Assembly (NCBI RefSeq): GCF_050876985.1
Contig: NZ_JBPAPP010000001.1
Length of the DNA stretch: 64,000 nt
Direction: 5' to 3' (one strand)
Source: Halopseudomonas sp002296055
Lineage (GTDB): Bacteria; Pseudomonadota; Gammaproteobacteria; Pseudomonadales; Pseudomonadaceae
Positions 24,429-33,201 of this stretch are shown piece by piece; position 1 is the first letter of the stretch, and each line of letters starts with the position of its first letter. Both the position numbers and the translations under genes were made by a program. Below the pieces are notes generated by a model. It worked only from the letters and a program-made list of their open reading frames with translations, did no database searches and had not been told where the DNA came from.

Positions 24429-25610
24429 ATGTGGTACAACGGCTTACTTGACCTGTCCGTGTGGCAACTGATTGCAGTCACGCTGGTACTGACACACATC
24501 ACCATCGTCAGCGTCACAGTGTACCTGCATCGCTACTCCGCACACCGCTCTCTTGAGCTGCACCCGGCGCTCAAGCACTTTTTCCGCTTTTGGCTGTGGC
24601 TGACGACCAGCATGAACACCCGCGAGTGGACGGCTATCCACCGCAAGCATCATGCCAAATGCGAAACACCCGATGACCCGCACAGCCCCGTGCACAAGGG
24701 TCTGACTACCGTGCTGCGCAAGGGCGCCGAACTCTACATGGAAGAGGCCAAAAACGAGGAAACCCTGCGCATCTACGGCAAGAACTGCCCGGATGACTGG
24801 ATTGAGCGCAACCTCTACAGCCGCTTTCCGATTGCCGGCGTCACCCTGATGGCACTGATCGACCTGGCGCTATTCGGCGTGCTGGGCATCACCATCTGGG
24901 CGGTGCAGATGATGTGGATTCCGGTATTTGCCGCCGGCGTCATCAACGGCCTGGGCCATGCCCTGGGCTACCGCAACTTCGAGTGCCGCGACGCCGCCAC
25001 CAACATCCTGCCCTGGGGCATCCTGATCGGCGGCGAAGAGCTGCACAACAACCACCACACCTACCCCAACTCGGCCAAACTCTCGGTCAAGAAGTGGGAG
25101 TTTGACATGGGCTGGCTGTGGATTCGCCTGTTCAGCCTGCTGGGCCTAGCTGAAGTACGCCGTACCGCGCCGATTGCCCACCGCGTTGAGGGCAAGGAAA
25201 CGCTGGACATGGACACTGCCATGGCGATTCTCAACAACCGCTTCCAGATCATGGCCCAGTACCGCAAGCTGGTCATCAAGCCGGCCGTGCGCAGTGAACT
25301 GGAGCGCATGGATCAGTCGGTGCGCCACCTGTTCCGCCGTGCCAAGCGCCTGCTCAGCCGCGAAACCAGCCTGCTGAACGAGAAGCACGAGGCCCGTATC
25401 CAGACCATGCTGGAGCACAGCCAGGCACTCAAGGTGATCTACGAGAAACGCCTGGCCCTGCAGCAGATCTGGGGCCGTACCAGCGCCAACAGCCACGACA
25501 TGCTGCAGGCGCTGAAAGACTGGTGCCATCAGGCCGAAGACAGCGGTATCAAGGCGCTGCAGGAGTTTGCCGACTCGCTGCGCACCTATTCGCTGCGCCC
25601 GGCCAGCTGA
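24429..25610 (+). CDS. desA: Fatty acid desaturase, DesA type
   Basis: This membrane di-iron desaturase has three His boxes: HRYSAH (residues 34-39), HRKHH (71-75) and HNNHH (206-210). The rest of the catalytic half is hydrophobic, with a helix pair near 135-160. Its 393 residues and C-terminal charged helical region match the Pseudomonas DesA group, which puts a delta-9 double bond into acyl chains of membrane phospholipids under aerobic conditions. It has its own promoter region and a hairpin after the stop. The C-terminal 150 residues (from about 240) are rich in Glu, Arg and Leu and look helical. They are not part of the usual desaturase core. Confidence 0.88.
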   Translation: MWYNGLLDLSVWQLIAVTLVLTHITIVSVTVYLHRYSAHRSLELHPALKHFFRFWLWLTTSMNTREWTAIHRKHHAKCETPDDPHSPVHKGLTTVLRKGAELYMEEAKNEETLRIYGKNCPDDWIERNLYSRFPIAGVTLMALIDLALFGVLGITIWAVQMMWIPVFAAGVINGLGHALGYRNFECRDAATNILPWGILIGGEELHNNHHTYPNSAKLSVKKWEFDMGWLWIRLFSLLGLAEVRRTAPIAHRVEGKETLDMDTAMAILNNRFQIMAQYRKLVIKPAVRSELERMDQSVRHLFRRAKRLLSRETSLLNEKHEARIQTMLEHSQALKVIYEKRLALQQIWGRTSANSHDMLQALKDWCHQAEDSGIKALQEFADSLRTYSLRPAS

Positions 25611-25612
25611 CA

Positions 25613-25637
25613 AACGCGGGTCGCCACGACCCGCGTT
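25613..25637 (+). terminator. Hairpin after desA
   Basis: AACGCGGGTCG (25613-25623) and CGACCCGCGTT (25627-25637) form a perfect 11-bp stem with a three-base loop, three bases after the stop. There is no strong T run. Confidence 0.65.
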
Positions 25638-25686
25638 CAGCGCTAGACTCGCAAAAAAGCACCAATCACAACAAAGGTAGCAGCGG

Positions 25687-26574
25687 ATGCGTGCCTTACT
25701 GCCAACACTTCTGCTGGTCAGCCCGCTGGCGCTGGCTGGCAACATCTACAAGTACACCGATGCCAACGGTGTGACCACCTATACCGACCAGCGGGTAGAG
25801 GGTGCACAGGTCATCGTGTTTCGCGACGCCATGGTGGAGAACGTAGACCGCGAGGTCTACGTGACCAAGAAGCGCCATGCCGGTGGAGAGACGCTGATTG
25901 TCCACAACGACCTCTATGCGCCGGTCGAGATCCGCCTGACTGTCAGCAACGCCCGGAATGTTCTTGGCGCCCCCAGCGAGCCTATCAGCTGGGTGCTGCC
26001 ACCGCGCCAGCAAATTCGCCTGGTCACCCTGCAGCCCACCGCCGGCGGCACACCCAGTTACGACTACCGGCTGGAGCACGCCCTGGGCGACCCGCGCGCA
26101 GAGCAAACCCTGACCCACTACCCACTGCCCTGGCGCGGCGGCCCGTTCCGCATGACCCAAGGCCCGGGCGGGCGCTACAGCCACACCGGCGTCAAGGGCC
26201 GCTACGCCATCGATATTGCCATGCCGGAGGGCACTCCCATCGTGGCAGCACGCGCCGGCCAGGTCGTGAAGATCGAGAACAACCAGAGCGGCCGCGGCAC
26301 CAACCCCTCCGGCAACTTTGTCCGCCTGCTGCATGATGACGGCACCATGAGCGTTTACCTGCACCTCAAGCGCGGCTCAGTGCAGGTGCGCGAGGGCGAG
26401 CGCATCAACCCGGGCCAGTTACTGGCCCTGTCGGGTAACACCGGCAACAGCACCGGCCCGCACCTGCACTTTGTAGTGCAGAAGAACGTCGGCCTGCAGA
26501 CGGTATCCATCCCCTTCGAGTTCGCCCAGCCGGTCGACAGTCTGCCGAACTTCGCCATCGGCGGTGAGCCCTGA
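25687..26574 (+). CDS. M23-family (LytM) metallopeptidase with DUF4124-like N-terminus
   Basis: The 295-residue exported peptidase starts with a signal peptide, MRALLPTLLLVSPLALAG. A short DUF4124-like segment, NIYKYTDANGVTTYTDQRV, comes next. The C-terminal LytM domain has HTGVKGRYAIDIAMPEG, holding the first zinc ligands (around residues 165-176), and HLHFVV (259-264) with the catalytic His. Such enzymes cut peptidoglycan cross-bridges or activate amidases in the periplasm. All visible zinc ligands are kept, so it is probably active. It lies between desA and a two-sided terminator. Confidence 0.9.
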   Translation: MRALLPTLLLVSPLALAGNIYKYTDANGVTTYTDQRVEGAQVIVFRDAMVENVDREVYVTKKRHAGGETLIVHNDLYAPVEIRLTVSNARNVLGAPSEPISWVLPPRQQIRLVTLQPTAGGTPSYDYRLEHALGDPRAEQTLTHYPLPWRGGPFRMTQGPGGRYSHTGVKGRYAIDIAMPEGTPIVAARAGQVVKIENNQSGRGTNPSGNFVRLLHDDGTMSVYLHLKRGSVQVREGERINPGQLLALSGNTGNSTGPHLHFVVQKNVGLQTVSIPFEFAQPVDSLPNFAIGGEP

Positions 26575-26607
26575 GGTTAAATCTGTTGGCGCCAAATCAA
26601 AGGCAAC

Positions 26608-26635
26608 AAAAAACCCGCTCGAAAGCGGGTTTTTT
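26608..26635. terminator. Two-sided terminator between the M23 gene and rpmG
   Basis: AAAAAACCCGCT, CGAA, AGCGGGTTTTTT. It is a perfect stem with A and T runs on the two sides, serving both convergent units. Confidence 0.92.
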
Positions 26636-26652
26636 GTCAGCAAGCGAAGATC

Positions 26653-26808
26653 TTATTTGATCTTGGCTTCCTTGTAGGTCACGTGCTTACGCACGACCGG
26701 ATCGAATTTCTTGATTTCGATCTTGTCGGGAGTGGTGCGCTTGTTCTTGTCGGTAGTGTAGAAGTGACCAGTACCGGCAGAAGACACCAAACGAATCAAT
26801 TCACGCAT
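26653..26808 (-). CDS. rpmG: Ribosomal protein L33
   Basis: The 51-residue large-subunit protein reads MRELIRLVSSAGTGHFYTTD, then KNKRTTPDKIEIKKFDPVVR, ending YKEAKIK. This is the Gammaproteobacterial L33 of the cysteine-free type (no CxxC zinc motif). It is the second gene of an operon with rpmB, with 11 bases between the two. The start at 26808 is preceded by AGGAGCATC. Confidence 0.96.
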   Translation of the reverse strand: MRELIRLVSSAGTGHFYTTDKNKRTTPDKIEIKKFDPVVRKHVTYKEAKIK

Positions 26809-26819
26809 GATGATGCTCC

Positions 26820-27056
26820 TTAGACTTTTTCGCCGCGGGCGCGGATTTCAGTCAGCACGGCATCAATGCCGCGCTTGTCGATGATGCGCATGCCCTTGGC
26901 GGAAGTGCGCAGACGAACGAAACGCTTTTCCGACTCAACCCAGAAACGATGGTACTGCAGGTTAGGCAGAAAACGACGCTTGGTTTTGTTGTTAGCGTGG
27001 GAAACGTTGTTCCCAGTAACCGGGCCCTTGCCGGTCACCTGACATACTCGAGACAT
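26820..27056 (-). CDS. rpmB: Ribosomal protein L28
   Basis: The 78-residue protein starts MSRVCQVTGKGPVTGNNVSH and contains NNKTKRRFLPNLQ and RFVRLRTSAKGMRIIDKRG, all typical of L28. The start at 27056 follows GGAGAGGGTTAAC. The frame is open further upstream but that part has no similarity to L28. rpmB and rpmG are the usual pair, and their promoter lies at 27192-27220. Confidence 0.97.
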   Translation of the reverse strand: MSRVCQVTGKGPVTGNNVSHANNKTKRRFLPNLQYHRFWVESEKRFVRLRTSAKGMRIIDKRGIDAVLTEIRARGEKV

Positions 27057-27191
27057 GGTTAACCCTCTCCAACCACTTGCCCAACCCAAACTGGTTGGAA
27101 GCCATAAAAGAATCTGTTGTCCAGCCGGGGCGAGTGGATTTAACCCGCCTGAAAACACACATTACAGGCGCAGCCCCGAGAAGAGCGGAGC

Positions 27192-27220
27192 TTTATACCA
27201 AAAAGCGTCAACACAGGCAA
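27192..27220 (-). promoter_or_regulatory. Sigma-70-type promoter of rpmBG
   Basis: Read on the minus strand, TTGCCT (27220-27215) and TATAAA (27197-27192) stand 17 bases apart, a near-consensus arrangement. The start of transcription would leave a leader of about 130 bases before rpmB, room for ribosomal-protein feedback. Confidence 0.7.
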
Positions 27221-27242
27221 CGACTTTTCCCGCGCAATATAG

Positions 27243-27917
27243 TTACAGCAACCCGCGCTCAGCCATTGAAACCGGGTCACCATCGCCTATCACCAGATGG
27301 TCGAGCACCCGTATATCCAGCAGCGCCAGACTCTCGCGCAGTCGCCGGGTGAGCTGCAAGTCGGCCTGACTCGGCTCAGCCACACCCGACGGATGGTTAT
27401 GGGTAAGGATCAGCGCCGCCGCGTTATGCGCCAGCGCCCGCTTGAGCACCTCACGGGGATAAACGCTGGCGCTGTCGATGGTGCCGCGAAACAACTCTTC
27501 AAAGGCAATCACCCGGTGCTGGTTATCCAGAAACAGGCAGGCGAAGACCTCATGGGGTAGCGCCGCCAGGCGAGCACGCAGAAACTGCCTGACCGCGCCC
27601 GGCGAGGTCAGCGCATCACCGCGCTTGAGGTCTTCAAACAGATGCCGCCGCCCCATCTCCAGCACCGCCTGCAACTGCGCGTACTTGGCCGGGCCCAAGC
27701 CGGCATGCGCCGAAAACTGACGCAAATCTGCCTGCAGCAGGGCGCGCAGGCTGCCAAAACGGGTCAACAGCTGACGCGCCAGGTCCACCGCACTGCAGCC
27801 GGGCAGACCGGTGCGCAGAAAAATGGCCAGCAACTCGGCATCAGACAGCGCCGGCGCGCCCTGACTCAGCAGCTTTTCACGCGGCCGCTCACTGATCGGC
27901 CAATCGGTAATCGGCAT
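27243..27917 (-). CDS. radC: RadC-family JAB/MPN-domain protein
   Basis: The 224-residue protein starts MPITDWPISERPREKLLSQG and has an N-terminal helix-hairpin-helix region (LLTRFGSLRALLQ to AHAGLGPAKYAQLQ). The C-terminal JAMM metal motif THNHPSGVAEPSQAD is intact. RadC was named for repair but its cellular activity is still unclear. The protease-like zinc site is conserved. The start at 27917 was chosen because upstream sequence encodes nothing family-like. It is divergent from coaBC, as in many Pseudomonas genomes. Confidence 0.92.
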   Translation of the reverse strand: MPITDWPISERPREKLLSQGAPALSDAELLAIFLRTGLPGCSAVDLARQLLTRFGSLRALLQADLRQFSAHAGLGPAKYAQLQAVLEMGRRHLFEDLKRGDALTSPGAVRQFLRARLAALPHEVFACLFLDNQHRVIAFEELFRGTIDSASVYPREVLKRALAHNAAALILTHNHPSGVAEPSQADLQLTRRLRESLALLDIRVLDHLVIGDGDPVSMAERGLL

Positions 27918-28040
27918 GGACTCTCCCTGTCGTGCAACAGCACGGTGCTGCGCAGCGCCACACATAGCGGCTGTGCTATCGTAGCGGGCATTTCGCGGGG
28001 CCCTCAAAGCCCCCTTTTGCAGCATGAGGGCGAGTTCACA

Positions 28041-29243
28041 ATGCAGTCGTTAATCAACAAACAGGTGGTGCTGGGCGTCAGCGGTGGCATCGCCGCCTAC
28101 AAGAGCGCCGAGCTGATCCGCCGCCTGCGCGACGCCGGGGCCGAGGTGCGTGTAGTCATGACCAACGCCGCCCGCGAATTCATTACGCCGCTCACCTTGC
28201 AAGCGCTGTCTGGCCATCCGGTCCATGGCGACCTGCTGGACCCGGCCGCCGAAGCCGCGATGGGGCATATCGAACTGGCGCGCTGGGCCGACCTGGTGCT
28301 GATTGCGCCCGCCACCGCCGACCTGATGGCCCGCCTGGCCCAGGGCCGCGGCGACGACCTGCTGACCACGCTGGTGCTGGCCACCGACGCCCCCATTGCT
28401 ATCGCACCCGCCATGAACCAGGCCATGTGGCGCGACGCCGCCACCCAGCACAACCTGACTCAGCTGCTGGAGCGCGGTGTGAAGGTGTTTGGCCCCGGTG
28501 ACGGCGGCCAGGCCTGCGGCGACGTCGGGCCAGGCCGCATGCTGGAGCCTACCGATATCGCTGCCCGGGCCAGCGAATGCTTCGAGCGCGGTCTGCTGAC
28601 TGGCCGTCACGTGCTGATCAACGCTGGCCCAACCCGCGAAGCCATCGACCCGGTGCGCTATATCTCCAACCACAGCTCCGGCAAGATGGGCTTTGCGCTG
28701 GCCGAGGCCGCCGCCGAAGCGGGAGCGCGCGTCACCCTGGTGGCCGGGCCGGTCAACCTGCCCACGCCTGCCCGCGTTCAGCGCATCGACGTGATCAGCG
28801 CGCAGGACATGCTCGACGCCTGCCAGGCCGCCCTGCCAGCCGACATCTTTATTGCCTCGGCGGCGGTCGCCGACTACCGCCCGGCCAGCGCGGCCGAGCA
28901 GAAAATGAAGAAAGATACCGCCAGCGACGATGGGCTCACCCTGACGCTGGTGCGCAACCCGGACATCCTCGCCACCCTGGCCAGCCACAACCAGCGCCCC
29001 GCATTCTGCGTGGGCTTTGCCGCCGAAACCCACGACGTGCTGAGCTATGCTGCCGACAAGCTGCAACGCAAAAAGCTGGACCTGATCGTCGCCAATGATG
29101 TCAGCCAGAGCGGGATCGGCTTTAATAGTGACGATAACGCAGTCACCCTGATTGACCGCCAACTGGCGCGCAGCAGCCTGCCACAGGCCAGCAAGCAGAA
29201 ACTGGCTCGCCAGATCATCACCCGTATTGCCGAACAACTTTAA
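28041..29243 (+). CDS. coaBC: CoaBC phosphopantothenoylcysteine synthase/decarboxylase
   Basis: This bifunctional enzyme of coenzyme A synthesis has 400 residues. The N-terminal flavin-dependent decarboxylase (CoaC) shows VLGVSGGIAAYKSAELIRRL, MTNAAREFITP with the catalytic His/Asn environment, and APAMNQAMW. The C-terminal CTP-dependent synthase (CoaB) shows NAGPTREAIDPVRYISNHSS and GKMGFALAEAA, and KLDLIVANDVS. The ATG at 28041 matches the family N-terminus. dut follows after nine bases, as in Pseudomonas and Escherichia, so the two are likely co-transcribed. Confidence 0.96.
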   Translation: MQSLINKQVVLGVSGGIAAYKSAELIRRLRDAGAEVRVVMTNAAREFITPLTLQALSGHPVHGDLLDPAAEAAMGHIELARWADLVLIAPATADLMARLAQGRGDDLLTTLVLATDAPIAIAPAMNQAMWRDAATQHNLTQLLERGVKVFGPGDGGQACGDVGPGRMLEPTDIAARASECFERGLLTGRHVLINAGPTREAIDPVRYISNHSSGKMGFALAEAAAEAGARVTLVAGPVNLPTPARVQRIDVISAQDMLDACQAALPADIFIASAAVADYRPASAAEQKMKKDTASDDGLTLTLVRNPDILATLASHNQRPAFCVGFAAETHDVLSYAADKLQRKKLDLIVANDVSQSGIGFNSDDNAVTLIDRQLARSSLPQASKQKLARQIITRIAEQL

Positions 29244-29252
29244 GGACACCTG

Positions 29253-29708
29253 ATGCACGCGCTGCAAACAAAAGTACTGGATGCCCGCCTGGGCCAAGAA
29301 TGGCCGTTGCCGAGCTACGCCACCGAAGGCTCCGCCGGTCTGGACCTGCGCGCCATGCTCGATGCCCCGCTGACACTGGAAGCCGGACAAACCAGCCTGC
29401 TGCCAACCGGCCTGGCCATCCATATTGCCGACCCCGGCCTGGCTGCAATGATCCTGCCGCGCTCGGGCATGGGCCACAAACACGGCATCGTGCTGGGTAA
29501 CCTGGTTGGCCTGATTGACTCCGATTACCAGGGCCAGCTGATGGTGTCCTGCTGGAACCGCAGCAGCAGCGCCTTTACCATCAATCCGGGCGAGCGCATC
29601 GCACAGCTGGTGCTGGTCCCGGTCTTGCAAGCCCAGCTGCAGATCGTCGAGGAGTTTGACGATAGCCAGCGCGGTGCAGGCGGGTTCGGCCACACAGGGA
29701 CCCACTGA
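29253..29708 (+). CDS. dut: dUTP diphosphatase
   Basis: dUTPase hydrolyses dUTP to dUMP, keeping uracil out of DNA and supplying thymidylate synthesis. The five motifs of the trimeric enzyme are present in 151 residues: EGSAGLDLRAM, PRSGMGHKHGIVLGNLVGLI with DSDYQG, WNRSSS, and ERIAQLVLVPV. The C-terminal arm RGAGGFGHTGTH closes the active site. The gene follows coaBC and precedes algC in the standard Pseudomonas order. Confidence 0.97.
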   Translation: MHALQTKVLDARLGQEWPLPSYATEGSAGLDLRAMLDAPLTLEAGQTSLLPTGLAIHIADPGLAAMILPRSGMGHKHGIVLGNLVGLIDSDYQGQLMVSCWNRSSSAFTINPGERIAQLVLVPVLQAQLQIVEEFDDSQRGAGGFGHTGTH

Positions 29709-29749
29709 CCGGTCTATCCGATCATGTTCGCAGGGAGGCAAATAAAAAG

Positions 29750-32269
29750 ATGAAACTCAGCCGCAAAACTCCAACCGCCAGCAAGCCTGCCGGGCTGCCC
29801 AGCGTAAACCTGCCCGTCGCCCTCGCCATGGCCGGCATCGGCGCGGCGGCAGCGGTCCTCTGGGTCGCCATGAGCGGCTATGCCGGCAACCTCAACCAGG
29901 CACTGGTCAAGGGCTACGCCAGCCAGCAGGTCAGCGGCCTGAATCAGGGACTGGCGCAGCTGGACCGTGACTTGACCCGCGTCGCCGCCAATCCGCAGCT
30001 GCAGGTTGCCCTGAGCCAAGGCGGCAGCCCTACCCTGGATCGACTGCTGAGTTATCACCAAGCCGATACCCTGGCCATCTACACGCACGCGCCCGGCAAG
30101 GCAGAACGCATTGAAACCGGTGATGCACCGCTCAACTTTGCCGCGCTGGACATGATTCGCCGTGCCGAACGCGACCTGCCGGTGCCGGTCGAAGCGCACC
30201 AGCTTGGCGACCAATGGCTGCTGTACAGCGTCAAGCCGTTGCGCGCCTCACCCAACGCGCCGGCCGACGGCACCCTGGCCGCCGTGATGCAGCTTTCGCG
30301 CATCCTCGCCAGCTTGCCCGCGCTAGCCGATGACGCCGGCCGAGTGCGTCTGATTCAGCAGTTTCCCGGCGGCCCTGAGCAGGTGCTGTTTGAACGGGGT
30401 AGCGGCAAGGGCCAGAGTATTCGTTTGAGTACCGATAACCCGGCCTGGCAGCTGGAGTTTCAGCCAGGCAGCGGCCTGTCCAGCGTAACCCCCAATATCC
30501 TGTTGCTGGTTACCAGCGCCCTGCTCGCGCTGCTTGGCGGCCTATTCGCGCTGCTGCTGCTGCAGCGTGGTTGGAGCGCCGCCGTGCGCGCCGACGCCAA
30601 CACCCTGACCCAGCTGACCCTCGGCCACAAGGCCGGCGGCCTGGCGCTCGGCCCGCTGGAAGCGCCGGCACAAAACATCCTGCAGCTGGTCAAGCGCAGC
30701 GGCCAGACGGTCGGCGCCAACAACCCGCGCGCGGAGGCAGCCAAACCGGCCGCCGCCAAGCCAGTGCAGCCTGCCGACAATGAGCTGAGCAACCCGATCT
30801 TCCAGCCCACTGAAGTGCTGGACATCGACATCCTCGACGACGACCCCTTTGCCATGCAGGACGCCGACGACAACGTCACCAGCGCCCAGGCCATTCCCGC
30901 CCTGCCGGCGGAAATATTCCGTGCCTACGATATTCGCGGCGTGGTCGGCAAAAGTCTGACCGAAGAAGGCGTGTATTGGCTCGGCCGGGCCATTGGCAGC
31001 GCCTCCCTGGATGCCGGTGAGCAGCGCGTCCTGGTGGCCCGCGACGGCCGACTCTCCGGCCCGGCGCTCAGCGAACAGCTGATCCAGGGCCTGATGGACA
31101 GCGGCTGTCAGGTCAGCGATATCGGCATGGCTCCCACCCCGGTGCTCTACTTTGCCACGCACACCAGCGGCGCCACCTCCGGGGTGATGATCACCGGCAG
31201 CCACAACCCGCCAGCCTACAACGGCCTGAAGATTGTAGTCGCCGGCCAGACGCTGTCGGGCGATCAGATCAGCGCCCTGCACCAGCGTCTGCAGCAGAAT
31301 AACCTGCGCGCCGGTAGCGGCAGCCGCGACCAGCTGCACGTGCTGGACGACTATCTGCAGCAGGTCGTCGACGACATTGTCATCGCCCGCCCCCTCAAGG
31401 TAGTGGTCGATTGTGGCAATGGCGTAGGCGGAGTCATTGCCGAGCGCCTGCTCAGCGGCATCGGCTGTGAAGTGATCCCGCTGTATTGCGACGTCGACGG
31501 GCTGTTCCCCAACCATCACCCGGACCCGGGCAAGCCAGAAAACCTCACCGACCTGATCGAAATGGTCAAGCGCAGCGGCGCCGACCTGGGCGTCGCCTTT
31601 GACGGCGATGCTGACCGCCTGGGCTTTGTCACCGACACCGGCGAGATGATCTACCCCGACCGCCTGATGATGCTGTTCGCCGAAGACATCGTTACCCGCA
31701 ATCCTGGCGCCGACATCGTTTTTGACGTCAAGTGCTCGCGCCAGCTGCCGCAGGTCATCAGCCAAGCCGGTGGTCGCCCGGTCATGTGGAAGTCCGGACA
31801 CTCGCTGGTCAAGGCCAAGATGAAGGAAACCGGTGCCCTGCTCGGTGGCGAAATGAGCGGCCACCTGTTCTTCAAGGAGCGCTGGTACGGCTTTGATGAC
31901 GGCCTGTACAGCGCGTGTCGCCTGCTGGAGCTGCTGTCCATGCAGCCCGACAGCGCCGACGCCGTGATGGCCCGCTTTCCAGCCGGCATCAGCACCCCGG
32001 AAATCAACCTGACGGTCGGCGAGGAGCGCAAGTTCGAGATTGTTCGTGCGCTGACCGAACAGGCCGACTGGGGTGACGGCCAGGTCACCAGCCTGGACGG
32101 GATCCGTGTAGACTTTGCCAACAGCTGGGGCCTGATCCGCGCGTCCAACACCACACCGGTGCTGGTGCTGCGCTTTGAGGCCGACAGCAGTGAGGAGCTG
32201 AACCGGGTCAAGACCCTGTTCCGCGAGCGCCTGCAGGCTGTCGCACCCGACCTCACCCCCTCATTCTGA
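29750..32269 (+). CDS. algC: Phosphomannomutase/phosphoglucomutase AlgC with long membrane N-terminus
   Basis: The C-terminal 455 residues (from PAEIFRAYDIRGVVGKSL, about residue 385) are the enzyme, which interconverts 1- and 6-phosphates of mannose and glucose for alginate, LPS and rhamnolipid precursors. TGSHNPPAYNGLK has the phosphoserine and DGDADR binds Mg. The first 380 residues are an added region with hydrophobic segments near 24-45 and 247-272, an extracytoplasmic-looking domain between them, and an acidic linker. The whole 839-residue frame is continuous with an AGGGAGG site before the ATG, so the extension is probably real and would tether the enzyme to the inner membrane. Similar long AlgC forms are annotated in Pseudomonas. 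Confidence 0.9.
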   Translation: MKLSRKTPTASKPAGLPSVNLPVALAMAGIGAAAAVLWVAMSGYAGNLNQALVKGYASQQVSGLNQGLAQLDRDLTRVAANPQLQVALSQGGSPTLDRLLSYHQADTLAIYTHAPGKAERIETGDAPLNFAALDMIRRAERDLPVPVEAHQLGDQWLLYSVKPLRASPNAPADGTLAAVMQLSRILASLPALADDAGRVRLIQQFPGGPEQVLFERGSGKGQSIRLSTDNPAWQLEFQPGSGLSSVTPNILLLVTSALLALLGGLFALLLLQRGWSAAVRADANTLTQLTLGHKAGGLALGPLEAPAQNILQLVKRSGQTVGANNPRAEAAKPAAAKPVQPADNELSNPIFQPTEVLDIDILDDDPFAMQDADDNVTSAQAIPALPAEIFRAYDIRGVVGKSLTEEGVYWLGRAIGSASLDAGEQRVLVARDGRLSGPALSEQLIQGLMDSGCQVSDIGMAPTPVLYFATHTSGATSGVMITGSHNPPAYNGLKIVVAGQTLSGDQISALHQRLQQNNLRAGSGSRDQLHVLDDYLQQVVDDIVIARPLKVVVDCGNGVGGVIAERLLSGIGCEVIPLYCDVDGLFPNHHPDPGKPENLTDLIEMVKRSGADLGVAFDGDADRLGFVTDTGEMIYPDRLMMLFAEDIVTRNPGADIVFDVKCSRQLPQVISQAGGRPVMWKSGHSLVKAKMKETGALLGGEMSGHLFFKERWYGFDDGLYSACRLLELLSMQPDSADAVMARFPAGISTPEINLTVGEERKFEIVRALTEQADWGDGQVTSLDGIRVDFANSWGLIRASNTTPVLVLRFEADSSEELNRVKTLFRERLQAVAPDLTPSF

Positions 32270-32295
32270 ACCACCACAGGAGACACCAGACCACC

Positions 32296-33201
32296 ATGTT
32301 GAGTCGCGACGCCGCCGCCCAGGTTTCACGCGTTCTTACCGAAGCCCTGCCCTACATCCAGCGCTTCACCGGCAAGACCATCGTTATCAAGTACGGCGGA
32401 AACGCCATGGAGAACGATGAACTGAAGAACAGCTTCGCGCGCGATATCGTGCTGATGAAGACCGTCGGCATTAACCCGGTGGTGGTCCACGGCGGCGGCC
32501 CGCAGATCGGCGACCTGTTGCAGCGCCTGAATATCGAAAGCCAGTTCATCGAAGGCATGCGCGTAACCGACAGCCAGACCATGGACGTGGTCGAAATGGT
32601 GCTCGGTGGTCAGGTCAACAAGGACATCGTCAACCTGATCAACCAGCATGGCGGCAGCGCCATCGGCCTGACCGGCAAGGATGCGGGCCTGATCAAGGCA
32701 CGCAAGCTCAAGGTCAGCCGCCACACCCCCGGCATGGACAAGCCCGAGATCATCGACATCGGCCACGTGGGCGAAGTCTCCAGCGTCAACGCCAACCTGA
32801 TCAACCGCCTGGTCTCCGACGACTACATCCCGGTCATCGCGCCCATCGGTGTGGGCACTGACGGCGCCTCCTACAACATCAACGCCGACCTGGTTGCCGG
32901 CAAGGTCGCCGAGGCACTGGGCGCCGAGAAGCTGATGCTGCTGACCAACATCGCCGGGCTGATGGACAAGGAAGGCAAGGTACTGACCGGCCTGAGCACC
33001 ACCCAGGTGGACGCGCTGATCGCCGACGGCACCATTTACGGCGGCATGCTGCCGAAGATTCGTTGCGCCCTGGACGCGGTACAGGGCGGCGTCGGCAGCG
33101 CCATCATTGTTGACGGCCGGGTGCCCAACGCGGTGCTGCTTGAGCTGTTCACCGATACCGGCGTGGGTACCCTGATCACCAATCAGGTGCGCGAAGCCTG
33201 A
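32296..33201 (+). CDS. argB: Acetylglutamate kinase
   Basis: ArgB phosphorylates N-acetyl-L-glutamate, the second step of arginine synthesis and usually its feedback-controlled step. The 301-residue protein has KTIVIKYGGNAM, VVVHGGGPQIGDLL and GLTGKDAGLIKA, the nucleotide- and substrate-binding loops of the amino acid kinase fold. The N-terminal helix (AAQVSRVLTEALPYIQRF) is the type linked to arginine-sensitive hexameric enzymes. It follows algC by 26 bases and overlaps the next gene by one base (TGATG). Confidence 0.97.
   Translation: MLSRDAAAQVSRVLTEALPYIQRFTGKTIVIKYGGNAMENDELKNSFARDIVLMKTVGINPVVVHGGGPQIGDLLQRLNIESQFIEGMRVTDSQTMDVVEMVLGGQVNKDIVNLINQHGGSAIGLTGKDAGLIKARKLKVSRHTPGMDKPEIIDIGHVGEVSSVNANLINRLVSDDYIPVIAPIGVGTDGASYNINADLVAGKVAEALGAEKLMLLTNIAGLMDKEGKVLTGLSTTQVDALIADGTIYGGMLPKIRCALDAVQGGVGSAIIVDGRVPNAVLLELFTDTGVGTLITNQVREA

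Noticed and set aside
28050..29741. 563-codon minus-strand frame across coaBC and dut
   Set aside because: Both plus-strand genes have all expected motifs. The minus frame is low-complexity Gly/Ala/Gln sequence typical of antisense shadows.
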